A DNA stretch of 26,571 nucleotides from Ruminococcaceae bacterium UBA1425 (GTDB lineage: Bacteria; Bacillota; Clostridia; Oscillospirales; Acutalibacteraceae). The notes beneath the pieces were generated by a model, which was not told the DNA's origin, did no database searches, and was given only the letters and a program-made list of their open reading frames with translations. Positions 8,009 to 15,746 of the stretch are shown one piece after another (position 1 is the stretch's first letter; the number at the start of each line of letters is the position of its first letter). Where the stretch lies: contig DCUB01000015.1 in NCBI GenBank assembly GCA_002329365.1, positions 19,358 to 45,928 on the forward strand. Direction: 5' to 3'. Made by a program: the position numbers and the translations under genes.

Positions 8009-8124
8009 GCGGAACGGTCAAGACCGTTCCCTGCGAAGGTTGTCGGAAAACAACGTGTGGGGATTTGTCTTGACCGTTCCGTAATTTTCATAAAGCTTCG
8101 GACACGGCGCGCCGTGTCCCTGCG
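8009..8124. repeat. two overlapping palindromic elements in opposite orientation
   Basis: A perfect hairpin 1 GGAACGGTCAAGACCGTTCC (8011-8030, followed by CTGCG, so reversed) is followed by a second, damaged unit. That unit keeps only the right arm of hairpin 1 (GTCTTGACCGTTCCG from 8068), a linker, a perfect hairpin 2 (8100-8119) and the end CCCTGCG. They fill the 228-bp gap between two convergent genes. Confidence 0.85.
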
Positions 8125-8193
8125 CCAGGTTGTTATATCGTAATTAACAGAAACGCTTGAATGTATTACATACAATGTCCGCAATTTTAACCC

Positions 8194-9510
8194 TTAACTG
8201 TCGTATTCCGACCGCCACTTTTCAAACTCGGCTTTATCGTAAACCTCGGGTATGCCTGCCGCAAACGATGTGCGCTCCTTTATTCTGTCGGTTGTTGTCT
8301 TAAGCCTTAAAAGCTCCGGCAGGCGGGAAAAGCCCTTTACGACCTTTATAAAAACGTCCCTTTTGCTGAGCGTCACACCCTGTCCCGAGTTGCCTGCGCC
8401 CAGCTCCTTTTCGCCTATTATGCGTTTTCTCATAAAGAAGTCTATCACATCCGAGGGCGCGGACAGCATCCAGTTTTTCATAAGAACGGTGCCCGCATGC
8501 CTTGCCCCGATTTCCTTCATGTATCGTACCTGATAACGGTACAGGTTTTCGATGCCGAACGCGTCGCCCTGCGGGCTTGTAAGCGTATCCGCAAGGAATC
8601 TTGCCGCTAACAGGCTGCACGCCATGCCGCTACCCATCATGGGAATAGTCATAAACGCGCTGTTGCCGAGCAAAGCGTAGCCGGCCGCCACCATTTTTGA
8701 AATCGGCTGACGCACGGGAATTATGTCAATCTGTCCGCCCTTTAATAGGGTTTTACCCATCTTGGGATTATCCGCGCGCATGTCGTCGAGCGCTGCTTTC
8801 AGCGTCTGCTCCGAAAGCCGTCCCACCCTGCCTATCAGCACGTCGGTGTTGTTTTTTTCTTTGTCAAAGATAAACCACGCCACGCCCTGTTCGCCCATGT
8901 GCTTCATATACAGCTTGTTGGTGTATTGGGGTGCCTCGGCGCTTTCGTTGACGTCAAAAAAGGCGCGGTAGACGAAAAAAGTGTCGCTGTCGGGGAGTGT
9001 TTGCTGTATCCCGAATTCCTGAGGCAGCGAACCGCGCAGCGCCGAGCGCGCGCCGCTCGCGTCCACCACCAAATCGGCAGAAACCCGCTCGCCGGACGCT
9101 AACTCAATGCCTTTTACGGCTAATCCTTCAATTATAAGTGAAGCGACCTCGGTGCCGTAATGAAAGTCGGCAAAATCCTTTGCCCTGCCGTACAAAAACG
9201 CATTAAGGGGACGGCGCTCCACCGAAATGTCAAGATTATCGTCGGGGACGCCGACATAAATATAATCATTCTTGCCGGGTGGAACAAACGCCCAGCACTT
9301 CTTTTTTGTGTAACAGTCGGAGGGCGGCATAGGCAGCCCCGCCGCGCCGAAGGCGGAGGGCGACATAATGTCGTGCCAGTCATACGAAACGTCCTCCTGC
9401 CGCTTTTTTTCAAAAACTGTCACGTCAAAGTCCGATCTTCCGAGCATTTCCGCCAGAGCCAGAGCGCCCTGGTTTGCGCCGACTATTATTACCCTTCTGC
9501 TCTCCTTCAT
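8194..9510 (-). CDS. FAD-dependent oxidoreductase, geranylgeranyl-reductase/monooxygenase-like
   Basis: A 438-aa flavoprotein. The N-terminal Rossmann fold is VIIVGANQGALALAEML with FEKK at its end; the usual GxGxxG reads G-A-N-Q-G-A, so the first turn is degenerate. DLVVDASGARSALR (near 155-168) is the DG-type second motif of group A flavin enzymes. GYALLGNSAFMTIPMMGSGMACSLLAARFLAD (near 280-310) is the third FAD-ribityl motif, with Asp of the usual GD replaced by Asn. The architecture matches the NAD(P)/FAD-dependent halogenase-, hydroxylase- or prenyl-reductase-like superfamily; the substrate is unknown. The start at 9510 follows GGGAAGGGAG by nine bases. It lies 153 bases after the glycosidase gene in the same direction, with the long hairpin 9580-9659 between. 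Confidence 0.82.
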   Translation of the reverse strand: MKESRRVIIVGANQGALALAEMLGRSDFDVTVFEKKRQEDVSYDWHDIMSPSAFGAAGLPMPPSDCYTKKKCWAFVPPGKNDYIYVGVPDDNLDISVERRPLNAFLYGRAKDFADFHYGTEVASLIIEGLAVKGIELASGERVSADLVVDASGARSALRGSLPQEFGIQQTLPDSDTFFVYRAFFDVNESAEAPQYTNKLYMKHMGEQGVAWFIFDKEKNNTDVLIGRVGRLSEQTLKAALDDMRADNPKMGKTLLKGGQIDIIPVRQPISKMVAAGYALLGNSAFMTIPMMGSGMACSLLAARFLADTLTSPQGDAFGIENLYRYQVRYMKEIGARHAGTVLMKNWMLSAPSDVIDFFMRKRIIGEKELGAGNSGQGVTLSKRDVFIKVVKGFSRLPELLRLKTTTDRIKERTSFAAGIPEVYDKAEFEKWRSEYDS

Positions 9511-9579
9511 ATGATAAAACTCCCTTCCCGCGGGAAACCCCCGTTACCATGCGTAAACTTAGATTTTAACAAATTATTC

Positions 9580-9659
9580 CGTAGGGGCGCACCTGCGTGT
9601 GCGCCCGTAGTCGGGTTCAGAAAACAACCTTCGGGCGCAAACATAGGTGCGCCCCTACG
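9580..9659. repeat. variant palindromic element (GTAGGGGCGCACC type) forming an 80-bp double stem
   Basis: Outer arms of 15 bp, CGTAGGGGCGCACCT (9580-9594) and its exact complement (9645-9659), enclose inner 8-bp arms TGCGCCCG (9600-9607) and CGGGCGCA (9632-9639). Each half can also fold on itself (GGGCGCAC...GTGCGCCC). The ends GTAGGG...CCCTAC are the same as in the other element family. It starts right after the glycosidase stop codon and may protect that mRNA end or reduce read-through into the oxidoreductase gene. Confidence 0.9.
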
Positions 9660-9663
9660 ATAT

Positions 9664-11862
9664 TTACACGATTTCAATAGAAATCGGCTCCATTTCTATT
9701 TGAACGCCGCCGGAAAGCTCAACAGTTGCACTTGTCATAAGGTCGTTATAAAGCACTAATTTGCCGCTTTTCAGCGCGCTTATATAAACGCCGCGCGGTT
9801 TATTGGCGTCGAGCATTTCCCTTGTGAGCGGCGACAGAGTTGAAAGCTTTGAAACGGTGTCCGCAACGTCGTCTATGAAGGCGTCGAGCGGCTCGCGCAG
9901 CGCGTTTATAAAAATAACCTTTCCGCGTCCCGTGTCGCCCGCCCTCCAGCGCTCAAACACGCTTGTGTCGCCCTCGGGCGTCCGTGGCCCCATTGCCGCG
10001 TTTGAACGTAAAAGCGGGTAGACAACAACGCCGCCGTTTCGCACATAGCTGTCTATAACGTCGAGAACGTCCTTTTCAATATAATCGCCGTCGTGGTTCC
10101 TCATCAGAAAAACAAGCGCCTTGTACCCGTTTATTTCAAGTGCCCCGTCTGAAATCATGCGCTCGGAGCAGAAGTCGTAGTCCGTTTTTCTTCTTAACGA
10201 AAACACCTGCGAGAAGAACGAGGAACCGTCGAGCCATCTTATTGAGGAATCGGTTATTTTCGTCATTGTGTCGGGATAAAAAACGGCGATATCCGTTATA
10301 GGCACGCAACGCTCGTCAAGGAGCGGCGCGTATTTGCACCAGAGTGCCTCGCTTTCGTCGCAGCAATGGAAGTTGCCGCCGTAATAAAACAGATGCTCGC
10401 CGTTGTTGACGATGATGTTATAAAGCCTGTTGACAATTCCCCTTGCCGTGCCGTAGCCCGCGGGCTCGGAGCCGAAAGGAACCTTATAAAACCTTGCCGC
10501 GCTTGAAAGCATTCTCGTAATGGCAAAATTCAGCTCATAGCTTTCATCCTCGTTCGTGGCGCGGATACCGCCGCCCACGGCTACCATGCCGACGGTCTGG
10601 TCGGTGAAATCCGTGCCCGCCTCGCAGAAGCCCCAACCGCCGGCAGACTGGTAAATGTCGTGGGATTTCAGCTCGTCCCTCATCCATACAGCCCAGCGGT
10701 TGCACCAGTCGGTCATTTCCTTCATATACCAGTCAACAAAATCCTTCCTTTTGCGAAGCGACGAGGTCTGATAGGGAAGAAACGTCGAAACCTCCTTAAA
10801 AGAAGATATTTCTTCGCCCCACGCCTCTGAAAGCTTTTCGGTGGTCAAGTATTTTTCTCTAAGCCACTTTGAGAAGCTTGCATTCGCGTCGTCGCCGTCT
10901 GCCCACCAACCTATGTGTATATGCTCGGTCTGCCCCTTGTAACCCCAGTTGCCCGACGCCGGGTACTGGCTTTCGCCGTAGTTCCCCGTCGGTCCCAGCC
11001 GCACGCCGTAGACGTTTTTGTTGCCCTCGTAGTGTCTGCCGAATTCGTGCAGGTAATTTACTATGTACGGCGTCTGATGCTCGTTGAAAATCGTCGGCAC
11101 ATTGTTTTCGATTCCGTGCTCAAGGCATATAAAGCCCCGAAACCCCGGGACCTCCTCGCGGAACCATTCGGGAAGCGCGTAGGCGGAGCCGCCGATTATA
11201 AGCGGAAACCACTTCATGCCGAATTCGGAGGCAAGCTCTATAACCGCGTCGTAATAGCTCCAGTCGTAAACGCCGCGCTCGTATTCTATAAAGTTCCACT
11301 TGACATAGCTTTCAAACCCGCCGAAGCCCATGCTTTTCGCGTACGGAAGCTGTTCGCGCATGTTTTCGAGCGCCTTTTCAAGGTCTTCGGGCGTGTTCGA
11401 GGGGGAATCCGCGCCGACAGACATGATAAGCTGCAAGGGTCTTTGCAGCTTTAAGGGGGATTTTACCTGTGAAGGCGTTACCCTGTCTGCCTTTGCGTCA
11501 AGAATTATCTGCTCGTCCCTGCCCTCCGTCATAAAAACACGCCGTATGCCGGGCAGACCGTAAACATCTATGTTTATTTCGGTCAGGTCTTCGTCTCCGC
11601 CCGGAGTATAGAGGAAAGCACTCCTGCGAACTTTTCCCGTATTGCAGCAGGTGCAGCCCGCCACGCCCGCCGCCTGCCTGCCGTTGACCCTTACGACGGC
11701 AAAATTCGGCGCGCCGTCGAAAAACTCAAGCCCTATTGTGTAAACCCCGGACTTCACGGGCGACGAGAGCGAGCGAAAGCGCGCGCCCTTCCTGTTATAT
11801 AGAAAATCCCTGCCCTGACCGGTTAAAGCATAATTGTCTTCAATCTTTTCAAAATTTACCAC
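9664..11862 (-). CDS. clan GH-A glycoside hydrolase, GH42-like
   Basis: A 732-aa cytosolic glycosidase. An N-terminal beta domain of about 170 residues precedes a TIM barrel that opens at ENMREQLPYAKSMGFGGFESYVKW and runs through FGMKWFPLIIGGSAYALPEWF. The probable acid/base is Glu near residue 297 in GPTGNYGESQYP, and the probable nucleophile is Glu near 463 in PFGSEPAGYG. A flavodoxin-like, GATase-type domain follows (ITDIAVFYPD; YVRNGGVVVYPL), as in GH42 beta-galactosidases. The GPTG-NYGE-YP block also recalls GH14, so the exact family is unsure. The open frame reaches 12027, but that extension encodes a palindromic repeat. The GTG at 11862, seven bases after GAAGGGGG, is the likely start. 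The likely substrate is a small galactoside or related glycoside. Confidence 0.78.
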   Translation of the reverse strand: MVNFEKIEDNYALTGQGRDFLYNRKGARFRSLSSPVKSGVYTIGLEFFDGAPNFAVVRVNGRQAAGVAGCTCCNTGKVRRSAFLYTPGGDEDLTEINIDVYGLPGIRRVFMTEGRDEQIILDAKADRVTPSQVKSPLKLQRPLQLIMSVGADSPSNTPEDLEKALENMREQLPYAKSMGFGGFESYVKWNFIEYERGVYDWSYYDAVIELASEFGMKWFPLIIGGSAYALPEWFREEVPGFRGFICLEHGIENNVPTIFNEHQTPYIVNYLHEFGRHYEGNKNVYGVRLGPTGNYGESQYPASGNWGYKGQTEHIHIGWWADGDDANASFSKWLREKYLTTEKLSEAWGEEISSFKEVSTFLPYQTSSLRKRKDFVDWYMKEMTDWCNRWAVWMRDELKSHDIYQSAGGWGFCEAGTDFTDQTVGMVAVGGGIRATNEDESYELNFAITRMLSSAARFYKVPFGSEPAGYGTARGIVNRLYNIIVNNGEHLFYYGGNFHCCDESEALWCKYAPLLDERCVPITDIAVFYPDTMTKITDSSIRWLDGSSFFSQVFSLRRKTDYDFCSERMISDGALEINGYKALVFLMRNHDGDYIEKDVLDVIDSYVRNGGVVVYPLLRSNAAMGPRTPEGDTSVFERWRAGDTGRGKVIFINALREPLDAFIDDVADTVSKLSTLSPLTREMLDANKPRGVYISALKSGKLVLYNDLMTSATVELSGGVQIEMEPISIEIV

Positions 11863-11937
11863 AAATAATCCCCCTTCAAAGACGTTTATAGTTGCCTGAT
11901 GCGCAGACACGGATAAACAACCGGGTATTGCCCTGAC

Positions 11938-12010
11938 GTAGGGACACGGCGCGCCGTGTCCGCCTGAAGCTTCCCAAAACCTTGCGGAACGGTCAAGACC
12001 GTTCCCTGCG
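11938..12010 (-). repeat. complete composite palindromic element
   Basis: Best read on the minus strand: hairpin 1 GGAACGGTCTTGACCGTTCC (11986-12005), a linker of 24 bases, hairpin 2 GGACACGGCGCGCCGTGTCC (11942-11961), then CCCTACGTCAGG. It lies in the 5' leader of the glycosidase gene. Read as protein it gives FAGNGLDRSAR, the false N-terminus of that open frame. The rest of the 339-bp gap 11863-12201 holds a promoter and, at 12154-12177, a terminator. Confidence 0.9.
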
Positions 12011-12067
12011 AAAATTAATAGCATCATCTTGGATTTTGCATTTTTTTGCCGCCGAAATACTTAATCC

Positions 12068-12076
12068 ATTATAACA
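12068..12076 (-). promoter_or_regulatory. extended -10 promoter of the glycosidase gene
   Basis: The minus strand reads TG-T-TATAAT, an extended -10 with no good -35 (TTTGAA at a 16-base spacing is the best). Transcription would start near 12061, giving a leader of about 200 bases that contains the composite element. Confidence 0.6.
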
Positions 12077-12144
12077 CATAATTTAAATATTCAAATATTT
12101 TCGGAAAAATTTTTAACACTGAAACCAAAAATAATTGTGTAATA

Positions 12145-12177
12145 ATAAAGACACGCCGCCCCCAAAAACCGGCGGCG
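12145..12177 (-). terminator. probable intrinsic terminator of the AGCS gene
   Basis: After the symporter stop codon, CGCCGCC pairs with GGCGGCG (12154-12177), followed on the minus strand by TGTCTTTATTATT. The T-run is broken, so strength is uncertain. Confidence 0.6.
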
Positions 12178-12201
12178 AGCGTTATGCTACATAAATAAAA
12201 T

Positions 12202-13542
12202 TTATATTTTTTTCAGCTCGTGGAGCGCCTCTCCCGACAGCATCAATATAGCCGCGAGGTTCGGAATCGCCATAAGGCAGTTGAGGATATCCGCAAGGTT
12301 CCAGACTGTTTCAAGCCCCGTGACGCTGCCGAGAAATATCGCGGCTATAAATAATACGCGGTAATAGGGCACGGCACGCAGACCGAGTAAGTATTCCGTG
12401 CTTCGCTCGCCGTAATACGACCAGCCTGTAAGCGACGCGAACGCCAGCAGCGATATTGTAACTGAGAGTATAACGTCGCCTGCCCGCCCGAGCACTGACG
12501 AGAACGCGGCTCCGAAAAGCTCGGCACCGTCGAGGGACGTTCCGCTTTGCCATACGCCCGAGGACAGAATAACAAAGGACGTTACGGTGCACATTACGAT
12601 AGTGTCAAGAAAAACCTCAAGAATAGCCCACATGCCCTGCTCGGCGGGACGGTCAACCTCCGCTGCGGCGTGAATAATCGCCGAGGTGCCGAGCCCGGCT
12701 TCGTTTGAGAAAACTCCCCGCGCTATACCGTATCTTGCCGCCTTAGATATCCCGTAGCCCGCTGCTCCGGCGGCGGCTGATTTAAAGCAGAACGCCTCTT
12801 TCATAATAAGCGCTGCCACGCCCGGTATTTTTTTATAATTAAAAATTATGACGACAAGCGAGGAACAGATAAACAGGACTGACATAAAGGGAACAATCCG
12901 TTCGGACACCCCCGCTATCCGCTTTATTCCTCCTATAATAACCGCCGCGCAGACAACTGTCATAACGGCGCCCGTCAGATACGGCGAAACGGAGTATCTG
13001 CCCGACAGGACGGAGGCGACGGAATTAGCCTGCGTCATGTTCCCTATTCCGAACGACGACAGTGCGAGCAGCAGGGCGTACAGCTTTGCCGTTTTTTTCA
13101 TGCCGAGGCCGCTGCCTATGTATGTCATGGCACCGCCTATCCAGTATCCGTTTATGTTTTTCCGGCGGTACATTATGCCTAAAGTGCTTTCCGCGCAGCT
13201 TGTCATCATTCCCAGAAAAGCGGAGAGGCACATCCAGAAAACGGCCCCCGGCCCTCCGGCGCATATAGCCGTCGCGACGCCGACAATGTTGCCCGTACCC
13301 ATGCAGGCGGCAAGAGCGGCGTTTAGCGCCTGATACTGTGAAATCGACCTTCTTCCTCTGCTTCTGCGCAGCTCGCTGTCGCGCAGAGCCGGAAACAGAG
13401 TGTCATACAGCCATTTTTTTATGTGACGCACCTGAAAGAAACCGCTGCGGACGGTAAAAATAAAACCTGTGCCGACGAACAGAGAAAGCATCGGCGGCCC
13501 CCACAGGAAAGCGCCGGCGACGCCCATGATTTTGTCGAGCAT
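12202..13542 (-). CDS. AGCS-family sodium:alanine/glycine symporter
   Basis: A 446-aa inner-membrane carrier of the alanine-or-glycine:cation symporter family (SSF-like LeuT fold, about 10-11 membrane helices), which imports small neutral amino acids with sodium. Family blocks are AALAACMGTGNIVGVATAICAGGPGAVFW, MTYIGSGLG, the strongly conserved FSNEAGLGTSAIIHAAA near residue 280, and the C-terminal WSYYGERSTEYL. The open frame could start 120 bases earlier, but the ATG at 13542 has a strong site AAGGGGAGG seven bases upstream and matches the family N-terminus. That site is one arm of a perfect hairpin. No promoter is obvious between this gene and the terminator at 13630-13656, so expression may depend on read-through from the upstream membrane-protein gene. 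I see no glycine riboswitch motif. Confidence 0.95.
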   Translation of the reverse strand: MLDKIMGVAGAFLWGPPMLSLFVGTGFIFTVRSGFFQVRHIKKWLYDTLFPALRDSELRRSRGRRSISQYQALNAALAACMGTGNIVGVATAICAGGPGAVFWMCLSAFLGMMTSCAESTLGIMYRRKNINGYWIGGAMTYIGSGLGMKKTAKLYALLLALSSFGIGNMTQANSVASVLSGRYSVSPYLTGAVMTVVCAAVIIGGIKRIAGVSERIVPFMSVLFICSSLVVIIFNYKKIPGVAALIMKEAFCFKSAAAGAAGYGISKAARYGIARGVFSNEAGLGTSAIIHAAAEVDRPAEQGMWAILEVFLDTIVMCTVTSFVILSSGVWQSGTSLDGAELFGAAFSSVLGRAGDVILSVTISLLAFASLTGWSYYGERSTEYLLGLRAVPYYRVLFIAAIFLGSVTGLETVWNLADILNCLMAIPNLAAILMLSGEALHELKKI

Positions 13543-13549
13543 AAACAAG

Positions 13550-13579
13550 CCTCCCCTTGATAATATGAAAAAGGGGAGG
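13550..13579 (-). promoter_or_regulatory. hairpin that hides the AGCS ribosome-binding site
   Basis: On the minus strand CCTCCCCTT (13571-13579) and AAGGGGAGG (13550-13558) are exact complements around a 12-base AU-rich loop. The right arm is the entire Shine-Dalgarno sequence, ending seven bases before the ATG. Just upstream, GCCGG...CCGGC (13604-13622) can form a second stem, or an alternative one, TGCC...GGCA. Confidence 0.75.
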
Positions 13580-13621
13580 ACAATATGTTGCCTTCTGTTA
13601 TTTGCCGGGTGCCAGAACCGG

Positions 13622-13656
13622 CATAAAAACAGGGAACGACCGGCGGTCGTTCCCTG
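13622..13656 (-). terminator. intrinsic terminator built on a hairpin-1-like palindrome
   Basis: On the minus strand CAGGGAACGACC and GGTCGTTCCCTG form a 12-bp stem with a 3-base loop, followed by TTTTTAT. It lies 18 bases after the stop codon of the large membrane protein. The arms keep the GGAACG/CGTTCC of the dispersed repeat but with an ACC/GGT centre. Confidence 0.85.
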
Positions 13657-13674
13657 TGACAAAAAGCAAGATTT

Positions 13675-15489
13675 TTATTGAGCGGCGGGAGCGGTTGTGG
13701 TTTCTGCTTCAGTTGCCGGAACTGTTGAAACTTCCTCCGCGGCGAGTGAAAGCGACATAAGCTCTATAATAGGCTTGTCGGACTTGATAAACTTCAGCGT
13801 TACATTGTCGCCAACGCTCAGTATGACGGCGTCGGTGCTGTCGGCTGCCGAGATGGAGTAATAAACGTCGCCGCCCGAAAGCCTGATAAAATAAGTCGTG
13901 TTACCGCCTATGACAGCCGAGCGGATATCCGTAACAATACCCGTCAAAACGGTTGAGTTATCGGTTTCGCCGTTTTGCCCGTCGTCGGGTTCGATTTCGT
14001 CGGGTATCTCTATCTCTCCGTCCACCGTCAGGCCCTCTTTTTCAAGACTGCTGATGTAGGCGTCGAGGCATTCGGAAAGCGTGTCGCCGACCGCCTTTAT
14101 CTTGTTGTACTGGCGGACGTTAATCATCGAGTACATCTGGACGATGTCGCTCGCGTCCTTAAGCGACATGAAGTATGTCGGCTCGCCGCCGATGTTCAAG
14201 AGCAGCGGGAATGTGGCGACATATTTGTATTGCTGAACAAGACCCTCGGCCGAGGTTTTTGCGGTTAATTCCTTTGCTCCGTTTACGCTGTAAAATATCG
14301 TCTGCTTTGTTCTTTGATTAACGAGGACAAAGCCGGTTATAGACTGGTCGTTCGTAACAGACGTAACGCCCGTGTAAAGCCACACGTCATCGCTCTGCGC
14401 GATGTAGTTGTAGCCTTCGGTTGTTTCGACGCACCCTTCCTGGCTGAGGATGGAGTTCCAGAAGCCCTTCTGGTATTTTCCGTAGTAGTCGAACTGCTCG
14501 ATTATTATGTCGGAGTTATAAACCCTGTCCATCCATGCGAGTGAATTGTCGCTTCGTACCGTTTCGATATCATAGTATATGCATTTTCCCGTTACGGCGT
14601 CGACAAGAACGATACCCACAATGTCGCGACCGCCGAAAAGACCGATTGTTTTATCGACTCTCGGACAAATCCAGTAGGGGTTGCCGCTTTCGTCGATTTC
14701 AAACGTGGGAGTGTTAAAAATATAGCCGGGATACGCAAAGCGGATAACGCGCTTTACATGCCTTCCGAAATGGTCGGCAAGCGAATATTTCATGCTTTTT
14801 TCAAGCGAAACAAACTCGGTGCTTTCCTTTGAAACATTAACTATGATATATCCGGGGAGACCGTCGTCCTTGTTTGTAAGCCATTTGATGATGTTGGCGT
14901 ACTGAAGCGACGCCACCCTGACGGGCGTGCCCTTATAGTTTATCTGCGGGTAGCTCGGAAAGATGGTGAACTGGGAAACGTAACCCAAATCGGCAAGGTC
15001 GCTTAAAGCGCGGTTTGCGAGATTGGCTGACGCGGATTCGTCGAGCCGCGGAACGGTGTTGAAGTCCGGCTCCTCTATTGTGAACTGATTTTGCGTTTCG
15101 ACATCTATAATCCGGCTGTAGCTCTTTGACCTGAACAACTGGCTGCCGACCACATATCCCGCTCCGGCGATAACGACCAATACAAGTACAAGCACCAAGG
15201 GGATTTTTGACCTGCTCTTGACATAAGCCATGTATTCGGGCTTTTGAATGGCGGCGGACAGCATGGCAAGATAAACAATAAACGACAAAATAACAAGGCC
15301 CGCGTAATAGTAAAACTCTATCGCCTTGAGGTTTATGGGCGGAAGCATAAAATAATATGCGACGGCGCCCGTAACGACTGAAAGAATTACGGAAAGAAAG
15401 ACCTTCAGCGGTGCCCTTTCGGGCGGGATAACGATGGTTTTTTTGCTTTCGCCGCCCCTGCCGGAAAAATCAACCTTTATAGGATCCAT
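13675..15489 (-). CDS. large membrane-anchored protein of unknown function
   Basis: A 604-aa protein I do not recognise. Residues 29-48, 59-80 and 96-115 are hydrophobic helices, which put the remaining 480 residues outside the membrane. That part holds repeated beta-rich blocks that look PepSY-like: YPQINYKGTPVRVASLQYANI, NPYWICPRVDKTIGLFGGRDIVGIVLVDAVTGKCIYY (split here for reading) and SITGFVLVNQRTKQTIFY. A small OB-like segment follows (VLTGIVTDIRSAVIGG), and then a Thr/Ala/Glu-rich tail. The ATG at 15489 follows AAAAGGAG by nine bases, preferred to a start 27 bases upstream that has no ribosome site. It has its own sigma-A promoter and a terminator. A role in envelope maintenance or protease control is only a guess from the layout. 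Confidence 0.75.
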   Translation of the reverse strand: MDPIKVDFSGRGGESKKTIVIPPERAPLKVFLSVILSVVTGAVAYYFMLPPINLKAIEFYYYAGLVILSFIVYLAMLSAAIQKPEYMAYVKSRSKIPLVLVLVLVVIAGAGYVVGSQLFRSKSYSRIIDVETQNQFTIEEPDFNTVPRLDESASANLANRALSDLADLGYVSQFTIFPSYPQINYKGTPVRVASLQYANIIKWLTNKDDGLPGYIIVNVSKESTEFVSLEKSMKYSLADHFGRHVKRVIRFAYPGYIFNTPTFEIDESGNPYWICPRVDKTIGLFGGRDIVGIVLVDAVTGKCIYYDIETVRSDNSLAWMDRVYNSDIIIEQFDYYGKYQKGFWNSILSQEGCVETTEGYNYIAQSDDVWLYTGVTSVTNDQSITGFVLVNQRTKQTIFYSVNGAKELTAKTSAEGLVQQYKYVATFPLLLNIGGEPTYFMSLKDASDIVQMYSMINVRQYNKIKAVGDTLSECLDAYISSLEKEGLTVDGEIEIPDEIEPDDGQNGETDNSTVLTGIVTDIRSAVIGGNTTYFIRLSGGDVYYSISAADSTDAVILSVGDNVTLKFIKSDKPIIELMSLSLAAEEVSTVPATEAETTTAPAAQ

Positions 15490-15525
15490 TATTTTCAACT
15501 CCTTTTTAGAATACACAATGAAATA

Positions 15526-15554
15526 ATTATATAGTATGAATGATGCAATTACAA
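15526..15554 (-). promoter_or_regulatory. sigma-A promoter of the large membrane-protein gene
   Basis: TTGTAA (15549-15554), a 17-base spacer and TATAAT (15526-15531) on the minus strand, giving a leader of about 30 bases. Confidence 0.8.
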
Positions 15555-15703
15555 GCCTTTTTTATCGAAATGTGTCCCGGACCGTTTTTATCGGGCTATA
15601 TTGCAAAGGTTTTGAGCAAAGCGGAGATATTTTATGCGACTGACCGAAATCTTGTTTACAAATTAATTTTTTCCGTTTTTTTTACTGAATAAACGCAAAC
15701 AGC

Positions 15704-15720
15704 GTGTAAATACTATACAC
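15704..15720. promoter_or_regulatory. inverted repeat GTGTA-N7-TACAC, possible operator
   Basis: GTGTAAATACTATACAC is a 17-bp inverted repeat that ends 11 bases before the DUF378 ribosome site. It overlaps TACTAT, the best -10 candidate I can find for that gene. The GTNTA...TANAC pattern resembles sites of YtrA-type GntR regulators, but no such regulator is in the window. Confidence 0.4.
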
Positions 15721-15746
15721 GAGAAGCAGATAAGGAGTTGAAATTA

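Noticed and set aside
13543..13662. 40-residue N-terminal extension of the AGCS symporter
   Set aside because: It starts inside the upstream gene's terminator and is absent from the usual family N-terminus; the ATG at 13542 has a strong ribosome site.
13543..13674. Glycine riboswitch before the AGCS gene
   Set aside because: The conserved glycine aptamer segments are not found; the region holds a terminator and a ribosome-site hairpin instead.
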